Both the position numbers and the translations under genes were made by a program. A DNA stretch of 64,000 nucleotides from contig NZ_JASATW010000005.1 of the NCBI RefSeq assembly GCF_030405905.1, positions 1 through 64,000 on the forward strand, in the 5' to 3' direction. A model generated the notes under the pieces. It had not been told where the DNA came from, made no database searches, and worked only from the letters and a program-made list of their open reading frames with translations. This document shows, piece by piece, positions 37,050 to 44,710 of this stretch. Positions within the stretch are counted from its first letter, which is position 1; each line of letters starts with the position of its first letter. The stretch is from Sphaerothrix gracilis (lineage in GTDB: Bacteria; Cyanobacteriota; Cyanobacteriia; Phormidesmidales; Phormidesmidaceae).

Positions 37050-38351
37050 ATGACCCAGGCGATCGAAAAGCAGCTCACTGCTAAAACCACTTTCACCAAC
37101 CTCAAATGCCGCGAGTGTGGTGAAACCTATGACCTCGGAGCCAAGCACGTTTGTGAAGATGTTTGCTTTGGCCCCTTAGAAGTGGCTTATGACTACGACG
37201 AAATTCGTCGCCGCGTCAGCCGCGATCGCATCGCTGCGGGGCCCAAGTCTATCTGGCGCTACAAAGACTTTTTGCCCGTTGCCGACAATCCCATTGATGT
37301 CGGCACCGGCATGACGCCGCTGCTCAAGACCAACCGTCTTGCCCGTCGCCTCGGTTTAAAAAATCTCTACATCAAGAACGACGCGGTCAATATGCCGACG
37401 CTGAGCTTTAAAGATCGGGTGGTTTCTGTCGCCCTCAGCAAAGCTAAGGAGCTAGGCTTTTCCACCGTTTCCTGCGCCAGCACCGGCAATCTAGCCAACT
37501 CGACCGCGGCGATCGCGGCTCATGCAGGACTAGACTGCTGCGTCTTCATCCCTTCTGATCTCGAAGCGGGTAAAGTGCTAGGAACGCTAATCTACAGCCC
37601 GACGGTGATGGCCGTTCACGGCAATTACGATCAGGTCAACCGGCTTTGCTGCGAAGTGGCTAACACCCACGGCTGGGGCTTTGTCAATATCAACCTGCGT
37701 CCCTATTATTCGGAAGGATCGAAGACGTTAGGGTTTGAAGTAGCTGAGCAGCTCGGCTGGCAGCTACCCGATCACATCGTTGCGCCTTTGGCCTCCGGTT
37801 CTCTCTACTCCAAGATTCACAAGGGCTTTCAAGAATTCATTAAAACTGGCCTGGTGGAGGACAAAGCGGTACGCTTCAGCGGTGCTCAGGCGGAAGGCTG
37901 CTCTCCAATTGCCCAGGCTTTCAAAGAGGGCCGCGACTTTGTCAGTCCGGTTAAGCCCAACACCATTGCTAAGTCTATTGCCATCGGCAACCCGGCAGAC
38001 GGTATCTATGCCCTCGATATTGCCCGCAAGACCAACGGCAACATCGAATCTGTCACCGACGCCGAGATTATTGACGGCATCAAGCTGCTGGCTGAAACCG
38101 AGGGCATCTTTACCGAAACCGCAGGGGGAACCACCATTGCGGTGCTGAAAAAGCTGGTAGAAGCAGGCAAGATCGATCCCGATGAAACCACGGTGGCCTA
38201 CATCACCGGCAACGGCCTCAAGACCCAAGAGGCCGTTCAGGGCTACATTGGCGAGCCGCTGACAATTGAGCCAAAGCTGGAGAGCTTCGAGCGTGCCCTA
38301 GAGCGCGCCCGCACCTTAGAGCGGCTAGACTGGCAGCAAACCTCCGTGTAA
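37050..38351 (+). CDS. thrC: Threonine synthase ThrC
   Basis: ThrC converts O-phosphohomoserine to threonine with pyridoxal phosphate. The 433-residue protein has the cofactor lysine in PTLSFKDRVV (Lys121), STGNLANSTAAIAAH and the long-form C-terminal half with SIAIGNPADG. The N-terminus carries a cysteine set (C20, C23, C35, C39) that may bind zinc, as in other cyanobacterial and plant-like forms. A MoaD/ThiS-like gene follows. Confidence 0.95.
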   Translation: MTQAIEKQLTAKTTFTNLKCRECGETYDLGAKHVCEDVCFGPLEVAYDYDEIRRRVSRDRIAAGPKSIWRYKDFLPVADNPIDVGTGMTPLLKTNRLARRLGLKNLYIKNDAVNMPTLSFKDRVVSVALSKAKELGFSTVSCASTGNLANSTAAIAAHAGLDCCVFIPSDLEAGKVLGTLIYSPTVMAVHGNYDQVNRLCCEVANTHGWGFVNINLRPYYSEGSKTLGFEVAEQLGWQLPDHIVAPLASGSLYSKIHKGFQEFIKTGLVEDKAVRFSGAQAEGCSPIAQAFKEGRDFVSPVKPNTIAKSIAIGNPADGIYALDIARKTNGNIESVTDAEIIDGIKLLAETEGIFTETAGGTTIAVLKKLVEAGKIDPDETTVAYITGNGLKTQEAVQGYIGEPLTIEPKLESFERALERARTLERLDWQQTSV

Positions 38352-38483
38352 CCCCCGTGAAGGATGAGCACAAGCGATATCCTCTGCTCATCCCCGCCAT
38401 GTCCTAGTTATTTCCGCTGGGCATGCTTAGCCCACTCTGCGAGATCCCGTCAATTTTCGATTTTCTACCCTTCGTCTGAAATC

Positions 38484-38759
38484 ATGGCTGTCAAAGTTCT
38501 TATTCCTACCCCCCTACAAAAGTTCACCCACAATCAGGCCACCCTCGAATGTAAGGGTGACAATATTGCCGAAATGCTGAACGACCTAGAAGCCAACTGT
38601 CCTGGCATTAAGGCCCGTCTCTGCGATGACAAAGGTGAACTCCGTCGCTTCGTCAATTTCTACGTCAACAGCGAAGATATTCGCTTTCTCGATGGCAAAG
38701 AAACCTCCCTCAGCGAGGGTGATGAGGTGAGCATCGTTCCGGCAGTTGCGGGTGGCTAA
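38484..38759 (+). CDS. MoaD/ThiS-like ubiquitin-fold sulfur carrier
   Basis: The 91-residue protein is a small beta-grasp fold: VKVLIPTPLQKFT, IAEMLNDLEANCPGIKARL and an end VSIVPAVAGG. The terminal Gly-Gly is the residue pair that is adenylated and thiocarboxylated in MoaD, ThiS and CysO. The open frame begins at 38364, but ATG 38484 fits the family. It follows thrC by 132 bases and is closed by a strong terminator, so the two genes may be co-expressed. Its partner enzyme is unknown. Confidence 0.85.
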   Translation: MAVKVLIPTPLQKFTHNQATLECKGDNIAEMLNDLEANCPGIKARLCDDKGELRRFVNFYVNSEDIRFLDGKETSLSEGDEVSIVPAVAGG

Positions 38760-38789
38760 TTGCTCCGGTAACTACTGCATCTAGGTCAC

Positions 38790-38817
38790 AGCGCTGAAGC
38801 CATTCAGCGCTTTTTTT
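38790..38817 (+). terminator. Rho-independent terminator of the thrC-MoaD unit
   Basis: A perfect 9-bp stem AGCGCTGAA (38790-38798) / TTCAGCGCT (38803-38811) with loop GCCA is followed by seven T's ending at 38817. Confidence 0.92.
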
Positions 38818-38820
38818 GGC

Positions 38821-39291
38821 TTATTTTTGCTGTGGATATTCTAAGATTTGTAGCGGCAGATTGAGCCAGCGAGCGGCCCAGCGCGACAGCCGAAATTTAC
38901 GCTGAATGGCAGCGGGCATTGTTTCCCAACTGGCCGTCACAAAACCCAAGCGCTGGTAAAAATGTCCTAGGCGATCGCCCAAGCATTCCAAATACAAGGG
39001 CTGATTCGCCTGCTGAATCAAATGCTGGGTCAAATGCGTTCCTAAGCCCAGCCGTCGATGGGCCGGATCCACCACCAGACTGCCTAGCTCCTGCGCCTGC
39101 TCAAACTGCCTGAGCTGCCCGCAGGCTACCACCTGTCTTTGCTGCTCAATTAGCCAAAACTGCTGCCAGCGAAGCTGAGTTGGATCCAGCAGCGATCGCA
39201 GCACTAACCACCGAATTGCCCCCATATCCGCCGCGATCGCCCGCCGGAGGTGATATTCCCTGGGCAATTCTGGTTGCTTCACTATTTTCAT
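38821..39291 (-). CDS. GNAT family N-acetyltransferase
   Basis: The 156-residue protein has the GNAT acetyl-CoA site LGSLVVDPAHRRLGLGTHLT and the later YLECLGDRLGHFYQRLGF. Its N-terminus YHLRRAIAADMGAIRWLV is typical of the fold. The substrate is unknown. The last 25 residues are basic and aromatic. It is convergent with the thrC unit and divergent from the DUF72 gene. Confidence 0.85.
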   Translation of the reverse strand: MKIVKQPELPREYHLRRAIAADMGAIRWLVLRSLLDPTQLRWQQFWLIEQQRQVVACGQLRQFEQAQELGSLVVDPAHRRLGLGTHLTQHLIQQANQPLYLECLGDRLGHFYQRLGFVTASWETMPAAIQRKFRLSRWAARWLNLPLQILEYPQQK

Positions 39292-39376
39292 CTACCCGCT
39301 CAATTGGGTTTGAATAAACGGCATACTGAATTAGCATAGGCTGGCTTCTTTTAGCTGGCTGCATCTTCTCTATAGA

Positions 39377-40252
39377 ATGGCTGAGGCTTCTTTTTTCATC
39401 GGCTGTGCCGTTTGGGCTTATAAAGATTGGATTGGCGACTTTTATCCGGCAGGTAGCCGCCCAGGCGACTTGCTACAGCTCTACAGCCAGCGTCTGACAG
39501 CGGTTGAAGGCAATACCACGTTTTACTCAGTGCCCAGTGAGGCTATGGTGCAGCGCTGGGCTGCAGAGACACCGGCCAGCTTCCGGTTTTGCCTAAAGCT
39601 GCCGCGATTAATCACTCACCAGGGGCAGCTGAGTCCGAGGCTGCCGGAAGCGATCGCTTTCCTAAAGCGGGTAGCACCATTGGGCGATCGCCTTGGCCCC
39701 TGCCTGGCCCAGTTGCCGCCGAGCTATAGTCCTGCGGCTTTAGCAGACTTGAACAGCTTTATTGAACGATGGCCACACCAGCAAGTGCCCTTGGCGGTGG
39801 AAGTGCGTCATCGTGACTGGTTTCAGTCTAGTTATCAAACCCAGCTCAATCAGCTTTTAGCTAACCATAGAAGCGGGCGGGCACTGCTTGATAGCCGCCC
39901 GATCTACGACTGCATAGCCGACGGCAACCGCGATCCTCAGCTACACTCTGAGCGCCGCAAGCCACAGGTACCGCTACAGCCCGCCGTCACTGCCGATTTC
40001 AGCCTTATCCGCTACATCGGCCATCCCGATTTGGCCTATAACCAGTCGTACTTACAAAAATGGATTCCCCAACTACAGCAGTGGCTGAGTCAAGGAACCC
40101 AAATTTACTTCTTTGTCCATTGTCCAATCGAAGCCAAATCGCCTGCGATCGCTCGCCATTTCTATCAGCTTTTACAGCAGCAGGGAATCGTTAGGCAACC
40201 TTTACCTTGGCAGAAAATCAGTCCATCCCCAACACAGCTCAGCCTGTTTTAA
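39377..40252 (+). CDS. DUF72 TIM-barrel protein
   Basis: The 291-residue protein has the DUF72 blocks IGCAVWAYKDWIGDFYPAG, VEGNTTFYSVPS, FRFCLKLPRLITH, LAVEVRHRDWF and YIGHPDLAYN. DUF72 proteins form a TIM barrel with no agreed activity. The length and both ends look complete. It is a single gene, divergent from the acetyltransferase. Confidence 0.9.
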   Translation: MAEASFFIGCAVWAYKDWIGDFYPAGSRPGDLLQLYSQRLTAVEGNTTFYSVPSEAMVQRWAAETPASFRFCLKLPRLITHQGQLSPRLPEAIAFLKRVAPLGDRLGPCLAQLPPSYSPAALADLNSFIERWPHQQVPLAVEVRHRDWFQSSYQTQLNQLLANHRSGRALLDSRPIYDCIADGNRDPQLHSERRKPQVPLQPAVTADFSLIRYIGHPDLAYNQSYLQKWIPQLQQWLSQGTQIYFFVHCPIEAKSPAIARHFYQLLQQQGIVRQPLPWQKISPSPTQLSLF

Positions 40253-40276
40253 TCAGTCTGTTTTCAAGGGAATAGA

Positions 40277-40504
40277 CTAATCGTTGTCCCAATCCTCTCG
40301 CCCCATCAGATCGCTAATCCGATCTCTGAGTAGAAAACCCCTCGCCTCCAGCTCAGCCTCAATCCCGGCCCATTCGCGAGCTGGAATATATTTGCAAAGC
40401 GTATAGATGGGCTGCTGGCGGCTTACAGTTCCTTTTTGAACTAGCTGACGCGCTTCATCTTGAATGAAGTCAATGGAATAAGAGTAAGAAAGTGATTGAA
40501 GCAT
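40277..40504 (-). CDS. DUF4327 family small protein
   Basis: The 75-residue protein matches the cyanobacterial DUF4327 pattern: FIQDEARQLVQKGTVS, then ISDLMGREDW near the end. It is soluble, with no known function. It is convergent with the DUF72 gene at 24 bases. Confidence 0.78.
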   Translation of the reverse strand: MLQSLSYSYSIDFIQDEARQLVQKGTVSRQQPIYTLCKYIPAREWAGIEAELEARGFLLRDRISDLMGREDWDND

Positions 40505-40961
40505 AATTCACCCTGTCAAAAGACATCAGTGGAAGTAACGTGGCATGTCAAGGCTAACCAATCTAGCCCCAAACCCGATGGAAGACTTAGCGAAAGACTG
40601 AACTTCGAGAAGCGTTTCTGTAACAGATCATACTGTTTTTTTAGGCTGTTGACCGCTGTAAAGCTCCAGTTATTGTCTCTCCAAATCAATCTCTGGAGGA
40701 TTAATAAATATTGTTAGTTGTTAAGCTGCCCAGACTGGCTAATTTTATGTCAATAACAGCTAAGACTTATGGAAAGGATCAGCTTCTCTTAATCTCTCAA
40801 CAGCCTTAATTGAATCTCTCAATAACTTTAGTTGGGTTATATTCTTGCTTCTGAGCTGAGAAATTACTGCGAAGCCTCAGTGGTTTTGCGGGCAATTTGG
40901 CGGTGATTAAGTAAATTAAATCGCCTTTACAAAGTTATCAAATCCTATTTTCTATGAATTG
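40505..40961. other. Intergenic region with nothing recognised
   Basis: About 460 bp of AT-rich sequence between two minus-strand genes. I see no coding region, RNA gene or strong hairpin. It probably holds the promoter of the DUF4327 gene. Confidence 0.5.
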
Positions 40962-42008
40962 CTAAACGGTCAGCGATCGCCGTTGGCGCTGCTGGCAAAG
41001 TTCAACTGCAAGTTCAATTGCCGCTGTCATACTGGTTGCTGCCGCCAGACCACATCCAGCAATATCAAAAGCGGTACCGTGATCGGGAGAGGTGCGGACA
41101 AAAGGCAAGCCGATTGTCGTGTTGACGGCCCGGTCGAAAGCTAGAAGCTTGACCGGGATCAGTCCCTGGTCGTGGTACAGGGCTAAATAAGCGTCATGAG
41201 CCGGCTGCTGGCCCATCCAGGCTTGTCCTGGTTTGACCCAGAGGGTATCTGGTGGGACGGGGCCATCTAGGGTGAGCTGCGGGTATCGCTGGCGCTGCTG
41301 GTGCAGCCAGGGCACCAGCCAGTCTTGTTCTTCGTGGCCGAGCTGCCCCTGCTCGCCGCTGTGGGGATTGAGTCCGGCGATGGCGATGCGGGGCTGACTT
41401 AGGCCAAAATCCTGCTGTAAGCATTCAATCAGCAGGTCAAGCTTGCGGCTCATCAGTGCCGGGGAGAGGGCTGTAGGGACTTGAGCCAGAGGAATATGAG
41501 TGGTGGCTAGAAGGGTGCGTAGCTGCCAACCGCTGTGAGGCGATCGCGCTACGAACAACATGCCAAAGCGATCGCGTCCGGCTCCCTCGGCCAGCAGCTC
41601 AGTTTGGCCCGGATAGGAATGTCCGGCTAGCTTCCAGGCTGACTTGGCAATGGGAGCGGTGACAATACCGTCGAAGTGGCCGCTGATGGTTTTGCGAATT
41701 GCCGTCTGTAAAGAACGAAAGCTGATATCACCGCTAGCGCCGTTGCCAACGCCGAGGCTGACTGCAGCCCTAACGGTAGCGTCGGCCTCAATCTCTAGCT
41801 GCTCAAAAGCGGCAGGATCGGCTAGCGACAGGCCCAACTGAGTTAGCCGCTCATAGGTCTGCTGCAGCAAAAAAGAGTTGCCGACTAAGGTGATCTCAGC
41901 CAGCGATCGCCAGCGGTTATCGGCCAGGGCCTTCAGTACTACCTCAGGGCCGATGCCGGCAGGATCACCGAGGGTAATTGCTAGTCGAGGACGGCGGCTA
42001 GAGGTCAT
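40962..42008 (-). CDS. pdxA: 4-hydroxythreonine-4-phosphate dehydrogenase PdxA
   Basis: PdxA oxidises 4-phosphohydroxy-threonine in the DXP-dependent synthesis of vitamin B6. The 348-residue protein has LAITLGDPAGIGPEVVLKAL, IVTAPIAKSAWKLAGHSYPG, the metal-site LNPHSGEQGQLGHEE and ALYHDQGLIPVKLL, with FVRTSPDHGTAFDIAG at the end. The zinc-ligand histidines of these motifs are all present. It is divergent from petM. Confidence 0.95.
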   Translation of the reverse strand: MTSSRRPRLAITLGDPAGIGPEVVLKALADNRWRSLAEITLVGNSFLLQQTYERLTQLGLSLADPAAFEQLEIEADATVRAAVSLGVGNGASGDISFRSLQTAIRKTISGHFDGIVTAPIAKSAWKLAGHSYPGQTELLAEGAGRDRFGMLFVARSPHSGWQLRTLLATTHIPLAQVPTALSPALMSRKLDLLIECLQQDFGLSQPRIAIAGLNPHSGEQGQLGHEEQDWLVPWLHQQRQRYPQLTLDGPVPPDTLWVKPGQAWMGQQPAHDAYLALYHDQGLIPVKLLAFDRAVNTTIGLPFVRTSPDHGTAFDIAGCGLAAATSMTAAIELAVELCQQRQRRSLTV

Positions 42009-42132
42009 AGCAAAGCAGATGGGTTTCTACGGGGATGGTGTTAAATGGCGTTGTCAGTTAAATCCAGCAGCAATCAGTTCTGGAGCGGCCCCAAACTGTT
42101 TTAGAATTGGTCTGCAAGTAAAGTTATTTTTC

Positions 42133-42155
42133 ATCAGCCTCAGTTTAGGGCTGAT
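42133..42155 (+). other. Hairpin upstream of petM
   Basis: ATCAGCC (42133-42139) pairs with GGCTGAT (42149-42155) about 28 bases before the petM start. No T-run follows. It may lie in the 5' leader and affect translation or stability. Confidence 0.45.
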
Positions 42156-42182
42156 TTAGCAAGAGGAGTACATTGACTCATT

Positions 42183-42287
42183 ATGAGTGGCGAAATCTTT
42201 AATTCAGCAATCCTAGCGTTTTCTCTTATCTTGGTGGGCCTAGCTCTAGGCTTCCTAATGCTGCGGATTCAGGGCGGTGAAGAGTAG
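42183..42287 (+). CDS. petM: Cytochrome b6f complex subunit VII PetM
   Basis: This 34-residue one-helix protein (MSGEIFNSAILAFSLILVG, then LALGF and ending QGGEE) matches PetM, a peripheral small subunit of the cytochrome b6f complex in the thylakoid membrane. It starts with ATG 42183 after an AGAGGAG motif about 15 bases upstream. It is too short for usual gene-length cut-offs. ycf39 follows on the same strand. Confidence 0.92.
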   Translation: MSGEIFNSAILAFSLILVGLALGFLMLRIQGGEE

Positions 42288-42363
42288 TCTTCGGGTTGGA
42301 TCATGTCCGCTGGTCGAATAATCTGATATTCTTATAAAAGCAAAGTTTTGTTACATTTCCCTC

Positions 42364-43326
42364 ATGACTTTACTCGTTGTTGGTGCCACTGGCACTTTAG
42401 GAAGGCAGCTCGTTCGCCGTGCCCTGGATGAGGGATACGAGGTACGGTGCTTGGTGCGCAGCTTTCAAAAAGCCGCTTTTTTAAGAGAGTGGGGTGCGAC
42501 TCTGGTGCGGGCAAATTTGTGCAAGCCAGAAACTCTACCGCCTGCTCTAGAAGGGGTGACGGCTGTGATTGATGCCGCAACGGCCCGGCCTACCGATACA
42601 GCGAGTATTTATCAGGTTGACTGGGAAGGAAAAGTTGCTCTAATTCAGGCCGCCAAAGCGGCGGGCGTTGAGCGCTACGTTTTCTTCTCTATTCTCCATG
42701 CCGAGAAGTATCCTCATGTGCCGCTAATGGACATTAAGCGGTGTACGGAAAAGTTTTTAGCCGAATCAGGATTGACCTATACGGTTCTGCGTCCCTGTGG
42801 TTTTATGCAGGGACTCATTGGTCAGTACGCAATTCCCATTTTGGAAAAGCAGGCCGTTTGGGTGATGGGGGAAGCGGCCCCAATCGCCTACATGAATACG
42901 CAAGATATTGCCCGGTTTGCAATTAAATCACTGAAGCTGCCTGCCGCAGAAAACCGCGTCTTTCCAATGGCGGGGACGCGAGCCTGGGGTGCTTACGAAA
43001 TTGTCCGCCTTTGCGAGCGTCTCTCTGGGCAAGATTCCAAGGTTTCGCAGATGCCTCTGGGGCTGCTAAAAAGCGTACGCCGCGTAGCTAGATTCTTTCA
43101 GTGGGGCTGGAACCTCTCAGATCGACTGGCCTTTGCCGAAGTGGTCGCCAGCGGCAAGCCGCTTGATGCACCGATGGACGAGGTATACGAGGCGTTTGAG
43201 ATTGATCCGGCAGAAGTCACCACTTTAGAAGAATATCTGCAAGAGTATTTCAGCCGCATTATGAAGAAGCTGAAAGAACTTAACTACGAGCGCGACAAAG
43301 CTAGCAAAAAGAAAGTACCGTTTTAG
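42364..43326 (+). CDS. ycf39: Photosystem II assembly factor Ycf39 (atypical SDR, NmrA-like)
   Basis: Ycf39 (HCF244 in plants) works with high-light-inducible proteins in early photosystem II assembly and delivery of chlorophyll to D1. The 320-residue protein has the nucleotide-binding glycine motif VVGATGTLGRQLVRRAL, then YVFFSILHAEKYPHVPLMD, YTVLRPCGFMQG and a basic C-terminus. The usual catalytic Tyr-x3-Lys of SDR enzymes is not clear, as in this family. It lies downstream of petM by 76 bases. Confidence 0.92.
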   Translation: MTLLVVGATGTLGRQLVRRALDEGYEVRCLVRSFQKAAFLREWGATLVRANLCKPETLPPALEGVTAVIDAATARPTDTASIYQVDWEGKVALIQAAKAAGVERYVFFSILHAEKYPHVPLMDIKRCTEKFLAESGLTYTVLRPCGFMQGLIGQYAIPILEKQAVWVMGEAAPIAYMNTQDIARFAIKSLKLPAAENRVFPMAGTRAWGAYEIVRLCERLSGQDSKVSQMPLGLLKSVRRVARFFQWGWNLSDRLAFAEVVASGKPLDAPMDEVYEAFEIDPAEVTTLEEYLQEYFSRIMKKLKELNYERDKASKKKVPF

Positions 43327-43354
43327 CGCGAATTCAGCTGAACGGTTGAGCGGA

Positions 43355-44641
43355 TTAGACTGGGCATATAGCCTGCTCGGTTTCTAAATCGAACAGGTGG
43401 ATCTGATCGGCAGCGATCGCCAGCCAGAGCTCATCGTCGATTTTAACTGGCTGGCTACCGGCCAGGCGGGCCTGTAGCTGTTCGCCGGCCAGATCTGCCG
43501 TGATATAGGTTTCGTTGCCCAAAGCTTCCACCCGCACGACCCTGACGCAGAGATTCTTAGGGGCTGGCAGCCCAACTGTCAGGTGTTCTGGGCGAATACC
43601 CAGCAGAACCGTTTGACCTTCGCGGGCGCGCAAAGTTTCTTCCCAGCAGCCGGGCAGCGTCAGGCGAAACCGGGGATGGCTAATCACGGGCGAGCCTTTC
43701 ACCTGTACGGGGATAAAGTTCATCGGCGGCGAGCCGATAAATTCGGCGACGAAACGGTTGGCCGGGTGATGATACAGCTCCAAAGGGGGGGCTACCTGCT
43801 GAATTTGGCCCTGGTTCATCACGGCAATGCGATCGCCCATCGTCATCGCCTCGGTTTGGTCGTGGGTGACGTAGATCGTGGTGATGCCTAGGGATCGCTG
43901 CAGGGCTACGATTTGGGCTCGCGTTTCAGTGCGGAGCTTAGCATCTAGGTTAGAGAGCGGCTCATCCATCAGAAATACCTGGGGGTTGCGAGACATGGCT
44001 CGTCCCAAGGCTACCCGCTGCTTCTGTCCACCAGAGAGCTGGCGTGGCATCCGGTTGAGCAATGGCTCAATCTGCAGCATTTTGGCTACCGATCGCACCC
44101 GCTGATCGACCTGACGCTCTGCCTCAGAAAGGTACCGCAGTCCTTTAGGCAAAACCCGCGTGAGGGCAACTAGGGCCGACTCCCACCAGGCTGAACTCAC
44201 GGCGTCCTGCTGCCTGCTATTTGCCCCGGTTGCCAGCGACATCCGCCGCAGCCCAAAGGCTAGATTGTCATAAACCGTTAGGTGAGGATAGAGGGCATAG
44301 CTTTGAAACACCATAGCAATATCGCGCTGCTTGGGGGGGAGCTGGTTTACCAGGCGATCGCCCACCCGAACATTGCCTGCTGTCAGGGTTTCCAGGCCGG
44401 CAATCAGCCGCAGTAGGGTACTTTTACCGCAGCCGGAAGGCCCCACTAACACCATAAACTCACCGTCTGCCACCGTCAGGCTGATGCGCCGCAGCACAGC
44501 GATCGCCGTCGTTGAGTTGATCTCTGTCGCTATGGCAGCCTCGCTGACCAGCGGTATAGCTGGAACTTCCGGCCCAGCCGAGGGATCGCGGCGATGGCGG
44601 GGAAAAGTTTTGTAGATATTTTCTAGAACAACGGGAGCCAC
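43355..44641 (-). CDS. Sugar-type ABC transporter ATP-binding protein (MalK/UgpC family) with insertions
   Basis: The 428-residue ATPase has Walker A GPSGCGKST (67-75), the Q-loop FQSYALYPH, signature LSGGQKQRV (202-210), Walker B FLMDEP and a C-terminal TOBE domain (LGIRPEHLTVG). Relatives energise uptake of sugars or osmolytes and are often shared by several transporters. It is about 60 residues longer than MalK, with extra segments at about 16-48 and 135-177. No permease or binding protein is adjacent. A gyrA-like gene follows on the same strand. Confidence 0.9.
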   Translation of the reverse strand: MAPVVLENIYKTFPRHRRDPSAGPEVPAIPLVSEAAIATEINSTTAIAVLRRISLTVADGEFMVLVGPSGCGKSTLLRLIAGLETLTAGNVRVGDRLVNQLPPKQRDIAMVFQSYALYPHLTVYDNLAFGLRRMSLATGANSRQQDAVSSAWWESALVALTRVLPKGLRYLSEAERQVDQRVRSVAKMLQIEPLLNRMPRQLSGGQKQRVALGRAMSRNPQVFLMDEPLSNLDAKLRTETRAQIVALQRSLGITTIYVTHDQTEAMTMGDRIAVMNQGQIQQVAPPLELYHHPANRFVAEFIGSPPMNFIPVQVKGSPVISHPRFRLTLPGCWEETLRAREGQTVLLGIRPEHLTVGLPAPKNLCVRVVRVEALGNETYITADLAGEQLQARLAGSQPVKIDDELWLAIAADQIHLFDLETEQAICPV

Positions 44642-44710
44642 AGCAGATTTAGACGATGAGGTTGAATTTATTGTCGCCTGATTGTACCGAATTACTGAGT
44701 CAGGTAGGGG

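Noticed and set aside
39860..39902. REP-like GCGGGC sequence in the DUF72 gene
   Set aside because: The residues it encodes (GRALLDSRPIYD) look like an ordinary part of the family, so it is not a repeat insertion.
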